NCBI RefSeq assembly: GCF_021117405.1
Contig: NZ_CP088251.1
Coordinates: 2,542,001-2,606,000, forward strand
Length of the DNA: 64,000 bases
DNA from: Frateuria edaphi
GTDB taxonomy: Bacteria; Pseudomonadota; Gammaproteobacteria; Xanthomonadales; Rhodanobacteraceae
Direction: 5' to 3'
Below the pieces are notes generated by a model. It made no database searches, was not told the origin of the DNA, and saw only the letters and a program-made list of their open reading frames with translations. The translations under genes and the position numbers were made by a program. Of this stretch, positions 10,540 through 19,290 are shown piece by piece (the stretch's first letter is position 1; the number at the start of each line of letters is the position of its first letter).

Positions 10540-11043
10540 TCACAGCAGCACGGGCCGATCGGGCAACTCGTCGGGATTGTCGCGATCGCCCGCCGGGAAA
10601 TGCTCACTCAGCAATGCGTTGATGGCGGCCAGGCCCGCCAGGCTTCCCTCGCGCCAGCGTGCAGCCGAGAAGTGATCGCGCATGAGCGAGCAGACGCCAT
10701 CCCATTGCACCTGCGGCACGCGGCGCGCGATGCCGCGGTCGGCAACGATCTCGATCCGCTGCTCGGACAGCAGCAGGTACACGAGCACGCCGCAGTTCTC
10801 CTCGGTGTCCCACACGCGCAGCTGGGCGAACACGTCCCGAGCGCGCGAACGTGCATCCACGCCAGCCAACACGGCGCGCACGGTCAGGCGCGATTCGACC
10901 GCGAAGCGCACTTCGCCCAGGTGCCCCCGTTCGCCGATAGTCACCGCGTCGGCCAGCTCGTCCAGCAACATCGCGGGAAAGCGCTGGCGCAACTGGAACC
11001 AACCACCGAACAGGTTGGCGAACAATCGCTGCATGAGCGTCAT
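10540..11043 (-). CDS. TPM-domain protein (second TPM protein of the lemA cluster)
   Basis: The 167-residue protein has no signal peptide. It carries one TPM domain, visible in VTIGERGHLGEVRFAVES, ARDVFAQLRVWDTEENCGVLVYLLL and RIEIVADRGIAR. TPM domains occur in YgcG-like proteins and have been linked to thylakoid and membrane maintenance or acid phosphatase activity in plants. The bacterial role is unclear. Its ATG immediately precedes the stop triplet of the upstream TPM gene (11044-11046), so the two are tightly coupled in a lemA-TPM-TPM operon. Confidence 0.85.
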   Translation of the reverse strand: MTLMQRLFANLFGGWFQLRQRFPAMLLDELADAVTIGERGHLGEVRFAVESRLTVRAVLAGVDARSRARDVFAQLRVWDTEENCGVLVYLLLSEQRIEIVADRGIARRVPQVQWDGVCSLMRDHFSAARWREGSLAGLAAINALLSEHFPAGDRDNPDELPDRPVLL

Positions 11044-11940
11044 CTACCAGCTCCCCGACGAACCGCCGCCACCGAAGCTGCCGCCTCCACCACTGAAGCC
11101 GCCGCCTCCGCCGAAACCGCCACCAAAACCGCCCCCGCCGAAACCACCGCCACCGAAGCCGCCCCAACCACCCCAGCCGCCACGCCCGATCGAGCGTCCG
11201 CCGCCGCCGGGCAGCAGCATGAACACGCCACCGATGATTGCGCCCAGCGCCGCCGCCCCCAGGCTGGCGGCGACCAGCCACAGGATGCCGCCGGTAATGC
11301 CGGCACCCAGCGGCGTGCGCACGAACAGGTTGGCGCGGCCGAACAAATTGCGCAGGAAGAAGGCGATGAAGATGCCGATGAACAGCGCCTGCTGGAAGCC
11401 GATGCCGCGGTGCTCGCGCGGCGCGCCCTGCACCGGCGGCGGCAACGGCTCGCCGTCGATCAGCTGGGTGAGCGCCCCCACGGCGTCATGAATGCCACCG
11501 TAGTAGTCGCCCTCGCGGAACTTCGGCGCGATGTACTCGCGGATGATGCGCGCGGTAGCTGCGTCGGGAATCGCACCTTCCAGCCCGTAGCCGACCTCGA
11601 TGCGCACCCGGCGATCGTCCTTGGCCACCAGCAGCAGCACGCCGTCGTCGGTGCCCTTGCGGCCAACCTTGTTCTGCTCGGCCACCGCGAGCGAATAGCT
11701 CTCGATGTCCTGCTCGCCGGTGCTGCCGATCATCAGCACGACCAGCTGCGCGCCCTTGCCCTTCTCCAGCGCCACCAGTTGGCCGTCGAGTTCATCGACC
11801 TGCTGCGCGCTCAGCGTGCCGGTCAGGTCGGTGACGTGACGCTTGAGCGTGGGCACCTCGGCGGCCTGTGCCGCCCAGCCTGCCGCCAGGAGCAGCACGC
11901 CGAGCAGCAACCACGCCAGCCGTGGCGGGCGATGGGCCAT
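11044..11940 (-). CDS. YgcG-like TPM-domain membrane protein with Gly-rich tail
   Basis: The 298-residue product starts with a signal peptide or membrane anchor (LAWLLLGVLLLAAGWAAQAAEVP). A TPM domain at about residues 30-150 shows LDGQLVALEKGKGAQLVVLMIG split across it, plus KGTDDGVLLLVAKDDRRVRIEVGYGLEG. One or two membrane segments follow (ITGGILWLVAASLGAAALGA), and the protein ends in a low-complexity Gly/Phe/Ser tail. This is the usual YgcG layout. It begins 1 bp after the lemA stop, and LemA-TPM pairs are widespread though their function is not settled. Confidence 0.9.
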   Translation of the reverse strand: MAHRPPRLAWLLLGVLLLAAGWAAQAAEVPTLKRHVTDLTGTLSAQQVDELDGQLVALEKGKGAQLVVLMIGSTGEQDIESYSLAVAEQNKVGRKGTDDGVLLLVAKDDRRVRIEVGYGLEGAIPDAATARIIREYIAPKFREGDYYGGIHDAVGALTQLIDGEPLPPPVQGAPREHRGIGFQQALFIGIFIAFFLRNLFGRANLFVRTPLGAGITGGILWLVAASLGAAALGAIIGGVFMLLPGGGGRSIGRGGWGGWGGFGGGGFGGGGFGGGFGGGGGFSGGGGSFGGGGSSGSW

Positions 11941-11941
11941 G

Positions 11942-12565
11942 TCAGTGCGCGGCCGAGCCGGCCGGAGCCGGCGCCTGCGTGCCGAAGTCGACGGTCGGCG
12001 CGGTGGAGATCGCCTTTTCGTTCTCCACCGTGAAGTTCGGCTTGACCTGGTATCCGAACATCTTCGCGGTGAGGTTGTTCGGGAAGGTGCGGATCATCGA
12101 GTTGTACTGCTGCACCGACTGGACGTAGCGGTTGCGCGCCACGGTGATGCGGTTCTCGGTGCCTTCCAGTTGCGCCTGCAGGTTCTGGAACAGGCCATTG
12201 GCCTTCAGGTCCGGATAGCGCTCGCTGACCACCATCAGCCTCGACAGCGCACTGGAAAGCTCGCCCTGGGCCTGCTGGAACTGCTTGAGCTTCTGGGCAT
12301 CGTTGATGGTGTCCGGGGTGACCTGCACGCTGCCCACGCGGGCGCGGGCGTTGGTGACCTCGGTCAGCACGCGCTCCTCGTGCTGGGCATAGCCCTTGAC
12401 CGTATTGACCAGGTTCGGCACCAGGTCGGCGCGGCGCTGGTACTGGTTGAGCACCTCCGACCAGGCGGCCTTCACCGCCTCGTCCTGGCGCTGGATGGCG
12501 TTGTAGCCGCAGCCGCTCAGCAGCACGGCCAGCAGCGACAGCACGATCACGCGAAGGGTCTTCAT
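11942..12565 (-). CDS. lemA: LemA-family lipoprotein
   Basis: The 207-residue protein has a lipoprotein signal ending LLSGC, with Cys19 as the lipidation site. It continues with the LemA core: AVKAAWSEVLNQYQRRADLVPNLVNT in two adjoining parts, the long helical middle, and VARNRYVQSVQQYNSMIRTFP. LemA proteins are membrane-anchored helical proteins of uncertain function. The gene is first in a minus-strand operon with the two TPM-domain genes (1-bp gap to the next). Confidence 0.94.
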   Translation of the reverse strand: MKTLRVIVLSLLAVLLSGCGYNAIQRQDEAVKAAWSEVLNQYQRRADLVPNLVNTVKGYAQHEERVLTEVTNARARVGSVQVTPDTINDAQKLKQFQQAQGELSSALSRLMVVSERYPDLKANGLFQNLQAQLEGTENRITVARNRYVQSVQQYNSMIRTFPNNLTAKMFGYQVKPNFTVENEKAISTAPTVDFGTQAPAPAGSAAH

Positions 12566-12678
12566 GGCGGCGCTCCGAGGGATGGGAACGCCAGCGTAGG
12601 GTCAGGCTCCGGCCAGCGTCAACGAGCCCGCCATGACGTTCGCGCGAAAAGGCGGCGGGCCGAAGCCGACCTACCGAG

Positions 12679-13065
12679 CTACATGGTCAGGATCGCGGGC
12701 AACCGGGGGCCGACGATGAGCGCCCAGCTCAAACCCATGAAGACGAGCAGCACGAACACGGCAGCCGAACCCATGTCCTTGGCGCGCCCGGCCAGTTCAT
12801 GGAATTCGGGGCTGACCTTGTCGACCACCGCCTCGATCGCCGAATTGAGCAACTCGGCCGACAGCACCAGGAACATCGGCAGCACCAGCGCCAGTTTTTC
12901 CAGCGCGCCCTGGCCCAGATAAAGGCCCAGCGGAATCACCACGATGGCCAGACATACCTCGAAGCGGAACGACGCTTCGTGGCGCCAGCCCGCGCGCAGG
13001 CCCTTCATCGACCAGCGCATCGCGTTCCACAGTTGCCGCGGTCCGCGGAAGCCTTCGGCGGCCAT
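12679..13065 (-). CDS. dgkA: Diacylglycerol kinase (prokaryotic DgkA type)
   Basis: The 128-residue integral membrane protein has three hydrophobic segments and the DgkA active-site signature SAELLNSAIEAVVDKV, with Glu71 and the Asn in expected places, and RHEASFRFE near the N-terminal amphipathic helix. It phosphorylates diacylglycerol to phosphatidic acid, recycling lipid by-products of envelope glycan synthesis. It is divergent from the POT transporter gene across about 250 bp, in which I see no other gene. Confidence 0.95.
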   Translation of the reverse strand: MAAEGFRGPRQLWNAMRWSMKGLRAGWRHEASFRFEVCLAIVVIPLGLYLGQGALEKLALVLPMFLVLSAELLNSAIEAVVDKVSPEFHELAGRAKDMGSAAVFVLLVFMGLSWALIVGPRLPAILTM

Positions 13066-13317
13066 GCGCTCAGGCGCCCGTCCGCGCGAAGGCGGAGTCG
13101 GCGGGCAGCGGGAAAGGGGCTGTCGACATGGGCGGCTACTCGCGATTCGGCCGGCGGCAAGCGCGCCATGATGCCACAGCGACCGTCGCCGGACGGCATG
13201 CCGCAGTGCAACGTTACCCGTATGCCGGATCGGTTACCCTCGAATGGTTGTAGCCCGGTTCAGGGTTGCAGAGCAGGCCGCGCCGCGGCAGTCAGTGTTC
13301 AACCGCTCGGAAATTTC

Positions 13318-14874
13318 ATGGCAATCCAGAATCCGCCCGTATCGAAAACCCGTTCCTTCAGCACCGTCTTCCTGATCGAAATGTGGGAGCGCTTCGGCTT
13401 CTACGGCATGCAGGTGCTGATGGTCACCTACATGATGAAGAAGCTCGGCTTCATCGACACCCACGCCAACCTGGTGTGGGGCGCGGCCGCCGCGCTGATC
13501 TACGCCACGCCCGCCATCGGCGGCTGGGTCGGTGACAAGCTGATCGGCACCCGCCGCACGATGCTCACCGGCGCGGTGGTGCTGGGCCTGGGCTACGCGA
13601 TGCTGTGGATTCCCACGGACAACCCCTACCTGCTGTATGTCGCGCTGGGCGTGATCATCGTCGGCAACGGCTTCTTCAAGCCCAATGCCGGCAACCTCGT
13701 GCGCAAGATCTACGAGGGCGACGACACCAAGATCGATAGCGCGTTCACCATCTACTACATGGCGGTGAACGTCGGCTCGATGATCTCCATGACGCTGACC
13801 CCGTGGGTGCGTGACTACGTGGGCGAGCGCTACGGCGACGCCTGGGGCTGGCACACCGCCTTCGGCATCTGCGCAATCGGCCTTCTGCTGGGGCTGGTCA
13901 ACTACATGCTGATGAGCCGCACGCTGCGGCACATCGGCTCGGCGCCGGACCAGAAGCCGTTCAATCTCGCCCGCTTCGGCATGGTGATGCTCGCTGCGGT
14001 CGGCATGGTGTTCGTCTCGGCCTTCATTCTGCAGAGCCAGACGGTGGCGCGCATCTGCGTGTATGCCGCGGGCGTGGTGATCCTGGGCATCTTCATCCAC
14101 CTGATCCGCTCCAGCGAGCGCAGCGAGCGGGCCGGCCTGGTCGCCGCGCTGGTGCTGACCGTCCAGACGATCTTCTTCTTCATCTTCTACCAGCAGATGT
14201 CCACCTCGCTGAACCTGTTCGCGCAGAAGAACGTGAACCTGGACTTCAGCGTGTTCGGCATGCACCTGTTCACCTGGATCCCGGAGCAGTACCAGAACCT
14301 CAACGCGATCTGGATCGTGCTGCTCAGCCCCGTGCTGGTGTTCGTCTACAACTCGCTGGGCCGCGTCGGCAAGGACCCGTCCGTCGCCGCCAAGTTCGCA
14401 CTGGGCTTCGCCGCTGTGGCGGCGGGCTTCTTCGTGTACGGCGTCGGCGCACATTGGGCCGTTGCCGGCCAGGTGTCCTCCTGGACCATGGTCTGGGGCT
14501 ATGGCCTCTACTCGCTGGGCGAACTGCTGGTGTCCGGCCTCGGCCTGGCGATGATCGCCCGCTATGTGCCGGCACGCATGGGCGGCTTCATGATGGGCGC
14601 CTATTACGTCGCTTCCGGCATCTCGCAATACCTCGGCAGCGTGGTGGCCAACTTCGCGCACATCCCGGAAGGTCTCAACGATCCGCTGCAGTCGCTGGAC
14701 ATCTACACCAGCCTGTTCACCAAGCTGGGCTGGGTCGGCCTGGGCTGCACGGCGATCGCCGTGGCGGTGCTGCCGCTGATGAAGAAGCTCTCCAACAGCC
14801 ATGCCGAGCATGCTGCCGCGGCCGATCCGCTGCCGCCGGTGCGCAGCGAGGAAGGCTGGGAACTCCCGGGCTGA
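13318..14874 (+). CDS. POT-family proton-dependent oligopeptide transporter
   Basis: From the ATG at 13318 the product is 518 residues. The N-terminus FLIEMWERFGFYGMQ carries the POT ExxERFxYG-type motif that couples proton and peptide binding. GNGFFKPNAGNLV is the second POT signature (normally FFxxINxG-like). About 12-14 membrane segments are visible. It would import di- and tripeptides, which complements the exported peptidase at 8530-10479, though the two are not linked in one operon. The open frame upstream to 12799 is antisense to dgkA and rejected. A terminator follows at once. Confidence 0.95.
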   Translation: MAIQNPPVSKTRSFSTVFLIEMWERFGFYGMQVLMVTYMMKKLGFIDTHANLVWGAAAALIYATPAIGGWVGDKLIGTRRTMLTGAVVLGLGYAMLWIPTDNPYLLYVALGVIIVGNGFFKPNAGNLVRKIYEGDDTKIDSAFTIYYMAVNVGSMISMTLTPWVRDYVGERYGDAWGWHTAFGICAIGLLLGLVNYMLMSRTLRHIGSAPDQKPFNLARFGMVMLAAVGMVFVSAFILQSQTVARICVYAAGVVILGIFIHLIRSSERSERAGLVAALVLTVQTIFFFIFYQQMSTSLNLFAQKNVNLDFSVFGMHLFTWIPEQYQNLNAIWIVLLSPVLVFVYNSLGRVGKDPSVAAKFALGFAAVAAGFFVYGVGAHWAVAGQVSSWTMVWGYGLYSLGELLVSGLGLAMIARYVPARMGGFMMGAYYVASGISQYLGSVVANFAHIPEGLNDPLQSLDIYTSLFTKLGWVGLGCTAIAVAVLPLMKKLSNSHAEHAAAADPLPPVRSEEGWELPG

Positions 14875-14883
14875 TCCAAGACG

Positions 14884-14909
14884 GCGCCGCGGACCACCGC
14901 GGCGCTTTT
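14884..14909 (+). terminator. Rho-independent terminator after the POT transporter
   Basis: A 9-bp stem GCGCCGCGG / CCGCGGCGC with loop ACCA is followed by TTTT. It ends 10 bp before the start of the sensor kinase gene. Confidence 0.8.
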
Positions 14910-14918
14910 CCTTGCGCC

Positions 14919-16187
14919 ATGCCACACCGGCACGCCAACCGCCGCATCGGACCCTTCGCGCTCACGCGCATGCTCGCGTGGTTGCGCCTGTGCGCGATCG
15001 CCGGCCAAAGCGTGGCGGTGCTGGTCTGCGCGCTGTGGATGCACCTGCCTATTCCAGTACTGCCGTTGCTGACCGGCATCGGCGCACTGGCGGTCTTCGC
15101 CGTGTTCGCCGCCTGGCGGCTCGGCCAGCCCTGGCCGGTGCGGGAGTGGGAAACCATCCTGCACGTCGCGATCGATACGCTGGTATTGGGCTACCTGCTC
15201 TACTTCACCGGTGGCGCCAGCAATCCGTTCGTGACCCTGCTGCTGGTGCCGATCGCGCTGACCGCTGCCGCGCTGTCGGTGCCCGCCGTGCTGGCGGTGG
15301 CGACCCTGGCCGGCGTGGCCTACCTGCTGCTGCTCTACCGCTACGAGCCGTTGCCGCTGCCGATGCACGGCGGCGGCTTCCCGCTGCACATCCTCGGCAT
15401 GGGCGTGAACTTCGTGATCACCGCGCTGCTGCTGGGCTTCTTCATCAACCGCCTGGCGCGGGCGTTGCGCATGCAGCAGATGGAGATCCAGCGCGTGCGC
15501 GAGCGCGCGCTGCGCGACGAAGGCATTCTCGCCATCGCCACCCAGGCCGCCGGCGCCGCGCACGAGCTCAACACGCCGCTGGCGACCATGCGCACGCTGC
15601 TGCCTGAACTGCGTCGCGAACATGCACAGGACGCCCTGCTGGAAGAGGACCTCGCGCTGCTGCAGGAGCAGGTGGACCGATGCCGCACGATCCTGCGCGA
15701 GATGGTCGCCTTCGGCCAGGCGCAGCTGTCGCAGGAGGCCGAGCGGATGCCGCTGCAGGCATTCGTGCACGGTTGCCTTGAACGCTTCCAGTTGCTGCGC
15801 CCGGAGGCCGAGCTGGCGCTGGACCTTCCAGACGCCATCGCGCGACTGGTGCTTCGCGTGCCGGCGGGCCTGCGCCACGCGCTGATCAACCTGCTCAACA
15901 ACGCCGCCGATGCCTCTGAATCGCGCGGATCGGATGCGGTCGAACTGCAGATCCGCTGTGAGCACGGCTGGCTGGAACTGACCGTGCGCGACCACGGCCC
16001 GGGCTTCGACACCCAGGCCGAACTGGGCGAACTTGGCCGCAGCGGCAAGCAGGGCGGCCTCGGGCTGGGACTGGCGCTGGCCGAAGCCACCGCCGAACGC
16101 CTCGATGGCGAACTGATGGCAAGCAATACCGCTCAGGGCGCCCAGGTGCGCCTGCGCCTGCCGCTGGCAGCGATCGGCGCGGGCTGA
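14919..16187 (+). CDS. RegB/PrrB/RoxS-like redox sensor histidine kinase
   Basis: The 422-residue protein has about six N-terminal membrane segments (residues 20-190). The RegB ubiquinone-binding signature GGASNPF lies at residues 98-104, the phosphoacceptor His215 is in AAHELNTPLATMR, and a Cys in VDRCRTIL corresponds to the RegB redox-Cys region. A C-terminal HATPase domain has LINLLNNAADAS and GLGLGLALAEA. In characterized bacteria this kinase senses the quinone pool or oxygen and phosphorylates RegA. The response regulator follows 64 bp downstream. The longer open frame from 14454 overlaps the transporter and is rejected. Confidence 0.93.
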   Translation: MPHRHANRRIGPFALTRMLAWLRLCAIAGQSVAVLVCALWMHLPIPVLPLLTGIGALAVFAVFAAWRLGQPWPVREWETILHVAIDTLVLGYLLYFTGGASNPFVTLLLVPIALTAAALSVPAVLAVATLAGVAYLLLLYRYEPLPLPMHGGGFPLHILGMGVNFVITALLLGFFINRLARALRMQQMEIQRVRERALRDEGILAIATQAAGAAHELNTPLATMRTLLPELRREHAQDALLEEDLALLQEQVDRCRTILREMVAFGQAQLSQEAERMPLQAFVHGCLERFQLLRPEAELALDLPDAIARLVLRVPAGLRHALINLLNNAADASESRGSDAVELQIRCEHGWLELTVRDHGPGFDTQAELGELGRSGKQGGLGLGLALAEATAERLDGELMASNTAQGAQVRLRLPLAAIGAG

Positions 16188-16251
16188 TCCTGCGAAACGT
16201 GCAACTGCGGCGCGCTCGGGCAAGAATGTCTTTCCCGACCTTGCTCCCACC

Positions 16252-16836
16252 ATGCCCATGACCGACGCCAACGCTCCCCGCCAGCTGCTGATCGTCGACG
16301 ACGACGCCACCTTCGTTCGCGTGCTCTCCCGCGCGCTGGGTTCGCGCGGCTTCGAGGCGATCGGCGCCACTCGCGCCGACGAGGCGCGGCAACTGGCCCG
16401 GCGTCACCAGCCACGCTACTGCGTGCTGGACCTCAAGCTGGGCGAGGAGAACGGCCTGAAGCTGATCTCCGAACTGCACGCGCTGGTGCCGGAGATGCGC
16501 ATCCTGCTGCTGACCGGCTACGCCTCGATTGCCACCGCCGTCGAAGCGATCAAGCGCGGCGCGCACGATTACCTGGCCAAGCCGGTCGACGCCGACGCAG
16601 TGGTGCGCGCGCTGCTCGAGGGCGAGGGCCCATCGGCGGTCGACGACGAGCCGCCGGAGGCACCCGAGGCGCCGCTGGCCTTGCGCCGGCTGGAATGGGA
16701 GCACATCCAGCGCGTGCTCACCGAATGCGACGGCAACATCTCCGAAACCGCGCGGCGCCTGGGCATGCATCGCCGCACGCTGCAGCGCAAACTGAGCAAG
16801 CATCCGGTACGCGAACGCCCCGACGCGGGCGAGTGA
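16252..16836 (+). CDS. RegA/PrrA/RoxR-like response regulator
   Basis: The 194-residue protein has a receiver domain (LLIVDDDATF acidic pocket, phosphoacceptor Asp60 in VLDLKLGEENG, conserved Thr and Lys in LLLTGYAS and YLAKPVD). A short acidic/proline linker leads to a Fis-type helix-turn-helix, NISETARRLGMHRRTLQRKL, nearly the RegA DNA-binding motif. It is the partner of the upstream RegB-like kinase and probably controls respiration and redox-responsive genes. ATG codons at 16252 and 16258 are both possible starts. Confidence 0.94.
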   Translation: MPMTDANAPRQLLIVDDDATFVRVLSRALGSRGFEAIGATRADEARQLARRHQPRYCVLDLKLGEENGLKLISELHALVPEMRILLLTGYASIATAVEAIKRGAHDYLAKPVDADAVVRALLEGEGPSAVDDEPPEAPEAPLALRRLEWEHIQRVLTECDGNISETARRLGMHRRTLQRKLSKHPVRERPDAGE

Positions 16837-16846
16837 TCGTGCCATC

Positions 16847-16911
16847 GTAGGGCGGGCTTGGAGCCCACCGACCGTCCGCGTCGCACACGATGGTGGCCGG
16901 AGCCCACCCCA
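16847..16911. repeat. GTAG-type palindromic repeat pair
   Basis: GTAGGGCGGGCTTGGAGCCCACC (split here as GTAGGGCGGGCTT and GGAGCCCACC, 16847-16869) and a partner GGTGGCCGGAGCCCACCCC (16893-16911) lie between the response regulator and the TonB receptor gene. Same family as 7435 and 20915; it resembles SMAG/REP-like elements. Confidence 0.65.
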
Positions 16912-17022
16912 CGGTTTCCCCGCGAGAGGCGCTTTCCACACTCCCGTGCGACAACGCGTCATCTGGCCGTGCACATTGGCGCCGCTATGCTGCGAAGCCT
17001 CGACCCACGTCCAGAGTTGACT

Positions 17023-19275
17023 GTGAAGCCCCGATCGCCCGGTCTCCGCGTGCTCGCCATCCTGGCTTTCCCGGGCTTGCTGCACGCCGTCGACGCGCCA
17101 CCGCAGGCGACCACGCTCGCCCCGGTGATGGTGCACGCCAGCGACACCCACGTGACCGAGACGCCGGCCGTCAGCGTGCGCATCGACCGCGCGCAGCTCG
17201 CGCGGCAGAACGTCACCACCAGTGCGGACGCGCTGCGCTTCGCTCCCAACCTGCAGGTGCGCGCGCGCTACATCGGCGACCCCAACGCCATCATCAGCGG
17301 CCGCAACGCGGGCACCCTGCAGAGCGCGCGCAGCCTGGTCTATTCCAACGGCCTGCTGCTCTCCAACCTGATGACCAACGGCTGGGACGGCGCGCCGCGC
17401 TGGGGCATGGTCACGCCCGAGGAGATCGGCGCGGTCGACGTGCTGTACGGGCCCTACTCCGCGCTCTATCCCGGCAACTCGATCGGCACCACGGTGCTGA
17501 TCCACACGCGCCTGCCCGAACGGCTGACCGCCAGCGCGAGCGTGCAGTTGATGAGCCAGGATTTCCATGACGCTTATGGCGCCGACGGTCACTACAACGG
17601 CCGTCACGCTGCCGCCTCCCTCGGCGACAGGCAGGGCCGCTGGAGCTGGTTGCTCACTCTGGACCGCCTGGACAACCACGGCCAGCCGATGCAGTACGCC
17701 ACGGCGCGGCCCGGCGGCGATCCCTCGACGGCGATCGCGGTGGACGGCGCCGCGCTCGACCGCAACCCCAACGGCAGCCCGCGCCTGGTGTACGGCGCCA
17801 ACAGCATCGAACACACCGTGCAGACCCAGGCCAAGCTCAAGGTCGGCGTGGACCTCACCGATCGGGTGGCCGCGTTGTTCACGCTCGGCTGGTGGCACAA
17901 CCACGCAGAGGACCGCACGCGCAGCTTCCTGCACGGCGCGGATGGCCGAGCGGTAACCGCCGGCACGGTCAGCGCCTACGGCGGCCTCTGGACATTGCCG
18001 CCCAGCGGCCTGGCACCGGCCGCCAGCGAAGATACGCACTTGCTCTACGGTGCCGAATTCAATGGCCATTGGTCCAACGACTGGCGCTGGACCGCCGTCG
18101 CCAGCCACTACGACTTCGCGCGCGCGCTGGCACGCAGCGCGTCGCTGCCGCCGGCCGGTCCGCTCGACGGCCCCGGTACCGTGGCAGACAACGCAGGCTC
18201 GGGCTGGGACACGTTCGACCTGCGCAGCTCCGGCCCGCTGGCCGACACGCACATGCTCTACGCCGGCCTGCACGGCGACCGCTACGTGCTCGACTCGCGC
18301 GCCCGTGCGGCCAGCGACTGGCGTGGCGCTCCCGACGGACCGCTGACCGCCGCTTTCGCCGGCCGTACGCAGACCCGCGCGGGCTACCTGCAGGACGTAT
18401 GGAGCTTCGCCGACGCCTGGGCGCTGACGCTCGGCGCGCGCTGGGAGCAATGGCGCGCCTACGGCGGACGCCGTTCGGATGCCGCCAACGCCGTGCGTTA
18501 CGCCGACCGCCAGCGCAGCGATCTCTCGCCCAAGGCCGCGCTCGAATGGGATTTTGCGTCCGACTGGCAGCTGCGCCTGGCCTGGGGCAAGGCGGTGCGT
18601 TATCCGACCGTGGCCGAACTGTTCCAGGGCGCGCTCTCCGACAACGCCATCGTCGGCAACGATCCCAACCTCAAGCCCGAGCGCGACAACTCGCTCGACC
18701 TCACGCTCAAGCGGCAACTCGCCAACGGCCATTGGCGCATCTCGCTGTTCCAGGACCGCATCGCCGATGCGCTCTACACGCAGACCGACATCACCGTCAC
18801 GCCCACCGTCACCAACGTGCAGAACATCGACCTCACCCGCGTGCGGGGCATCGAGGGTGAGCTGGCGCTGACCGACCTGTGGACGAGCGGGCTGGATCTG
18901 ACCGCGAGTGTGGCACTCAACGACGCCAAGACCCTGCGCGACCGTCGCTACCCGCTGGCCGAGGGCAAGTGGTTCCCGCGCATCCCGCGCCTGCGCGCGA
19001 GCCTCTTCGCCGATTACCGCTTCGCCGACGGCTGGGAGGCGTCGCTCGGCATCCGCCGTTCCGGGCGCCAGTACGGCACGCTGGACAACAGCGACTTCGT
19101 CGATACCTACGGCGCCGTCAGTGCCTTCACGGTCGCCGATGCGAAACTGCGCTGGCACTTCGCCCCGCGCTGGACCGCATCGCTGGGCGTGGACAACCTC
19201 ACCAACGCGCGCTACTGGGTCTACCACCCGTATGCCGGTCGCACCTGGGTCGGTGGCGTGCGCTGGGATATGTAA
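17023..19275 (+). CDS. TonB-dependent outer-membrane receptor
   Basis: Using the GTG at 17023, the 750-residue product starts with a good signal peptide (MKPRSPGLRVLAILAFPGLLHA). An ATG at 16987 would add 12 residues. A plug domain follows (VRIDRAQLARQNVTTSADAL, GPYSALYPGNSIG) and then a long 22-strand barrel ending in an aromatic-rich strand, WVGGVRWDM. It imports a ligand across the outer membrane with TonB energy. The ligand is not readable. The downstream exported proteins with Cys/His motifs point to a metal, which is inference. It lies 15 bp before the next gene. Confidence 0.92.
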   Translation: MKPRSPGLRVLAILAFPGLLHAVDAPPQATTLAPVMVHASDTHVTETPAVSVRIDRAQLARQNVTTSADALRFAPNLQVRARYIGDPNAIISGRNAGTLQSARSLVYSNGLLLSNLMTNGWDGAPRWGMVTPEEIGAVDVLYGPYSALYPGNSIGTTVLIHTRLPERLTASASVQLMSQDFHDAYGADGHYNGRHAAASLGDRQGRWSWLLTLDRLDNHGQPMQYATARPGGDPSTAIAVDGAALDRNPNGSPRLVYGANSIEHTVQTQAKLKVGVDLTDRVAALFTLGWWHNHAEDRTRSFLHGADGRAVTAGTVSAYGGLWTLPPSGLAPAASEDTHLLYGAEFNGHWSNDWRWTAVASHYDFARALARSASLPPAGPLDGPGTVADNAGSGWDTFDLRSSGPLADTHMLYAGLHGDRYVLDSRARAASDWRGAPDGPLTAAFAGRTQTRAGYLQDVWSFADAWALTLGARWEQWRAYGGRRSDAANAVRYADRQRSDLSPKAALEWDFASDWQLRLAWGKAVRYPTVAELFQGALSDNAIVGNDPNLKPERDNSLDLTLKRQLANGHWRISLFQDRIADALYTQTDITVTPTVTNVQNIDLTRVRGIEGELALTDLWTSGLDLTASVALNDAKTLRDRRYPLAEGKWFPRIPRLRASLFADYRFADGWEASLGIRRSGRQYGTLDNSDFVDTYGAVSAFTVADAKLRWHFAPRWTASLGVDNLTNARYWVYHPYAGRTWVGGVRWDM

Positions 19276-19290
19276 ACCGGAAGGACTGCC

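Noticed and set aside
11041..11220. Short tandem CCGCC/ACCGCC repeats looking like a microsatellite or array
   Set aside because: They encode the Gly-rich tail of the YgcG-like protein. They are low-complexity coding sequence, not a CRISPR or independent repeat.
13234..14925. 563-codon minus-strand frame
   Set aside because: Antisense of the POT transporter, with His/Gln/Ala-rich composition and no domain.
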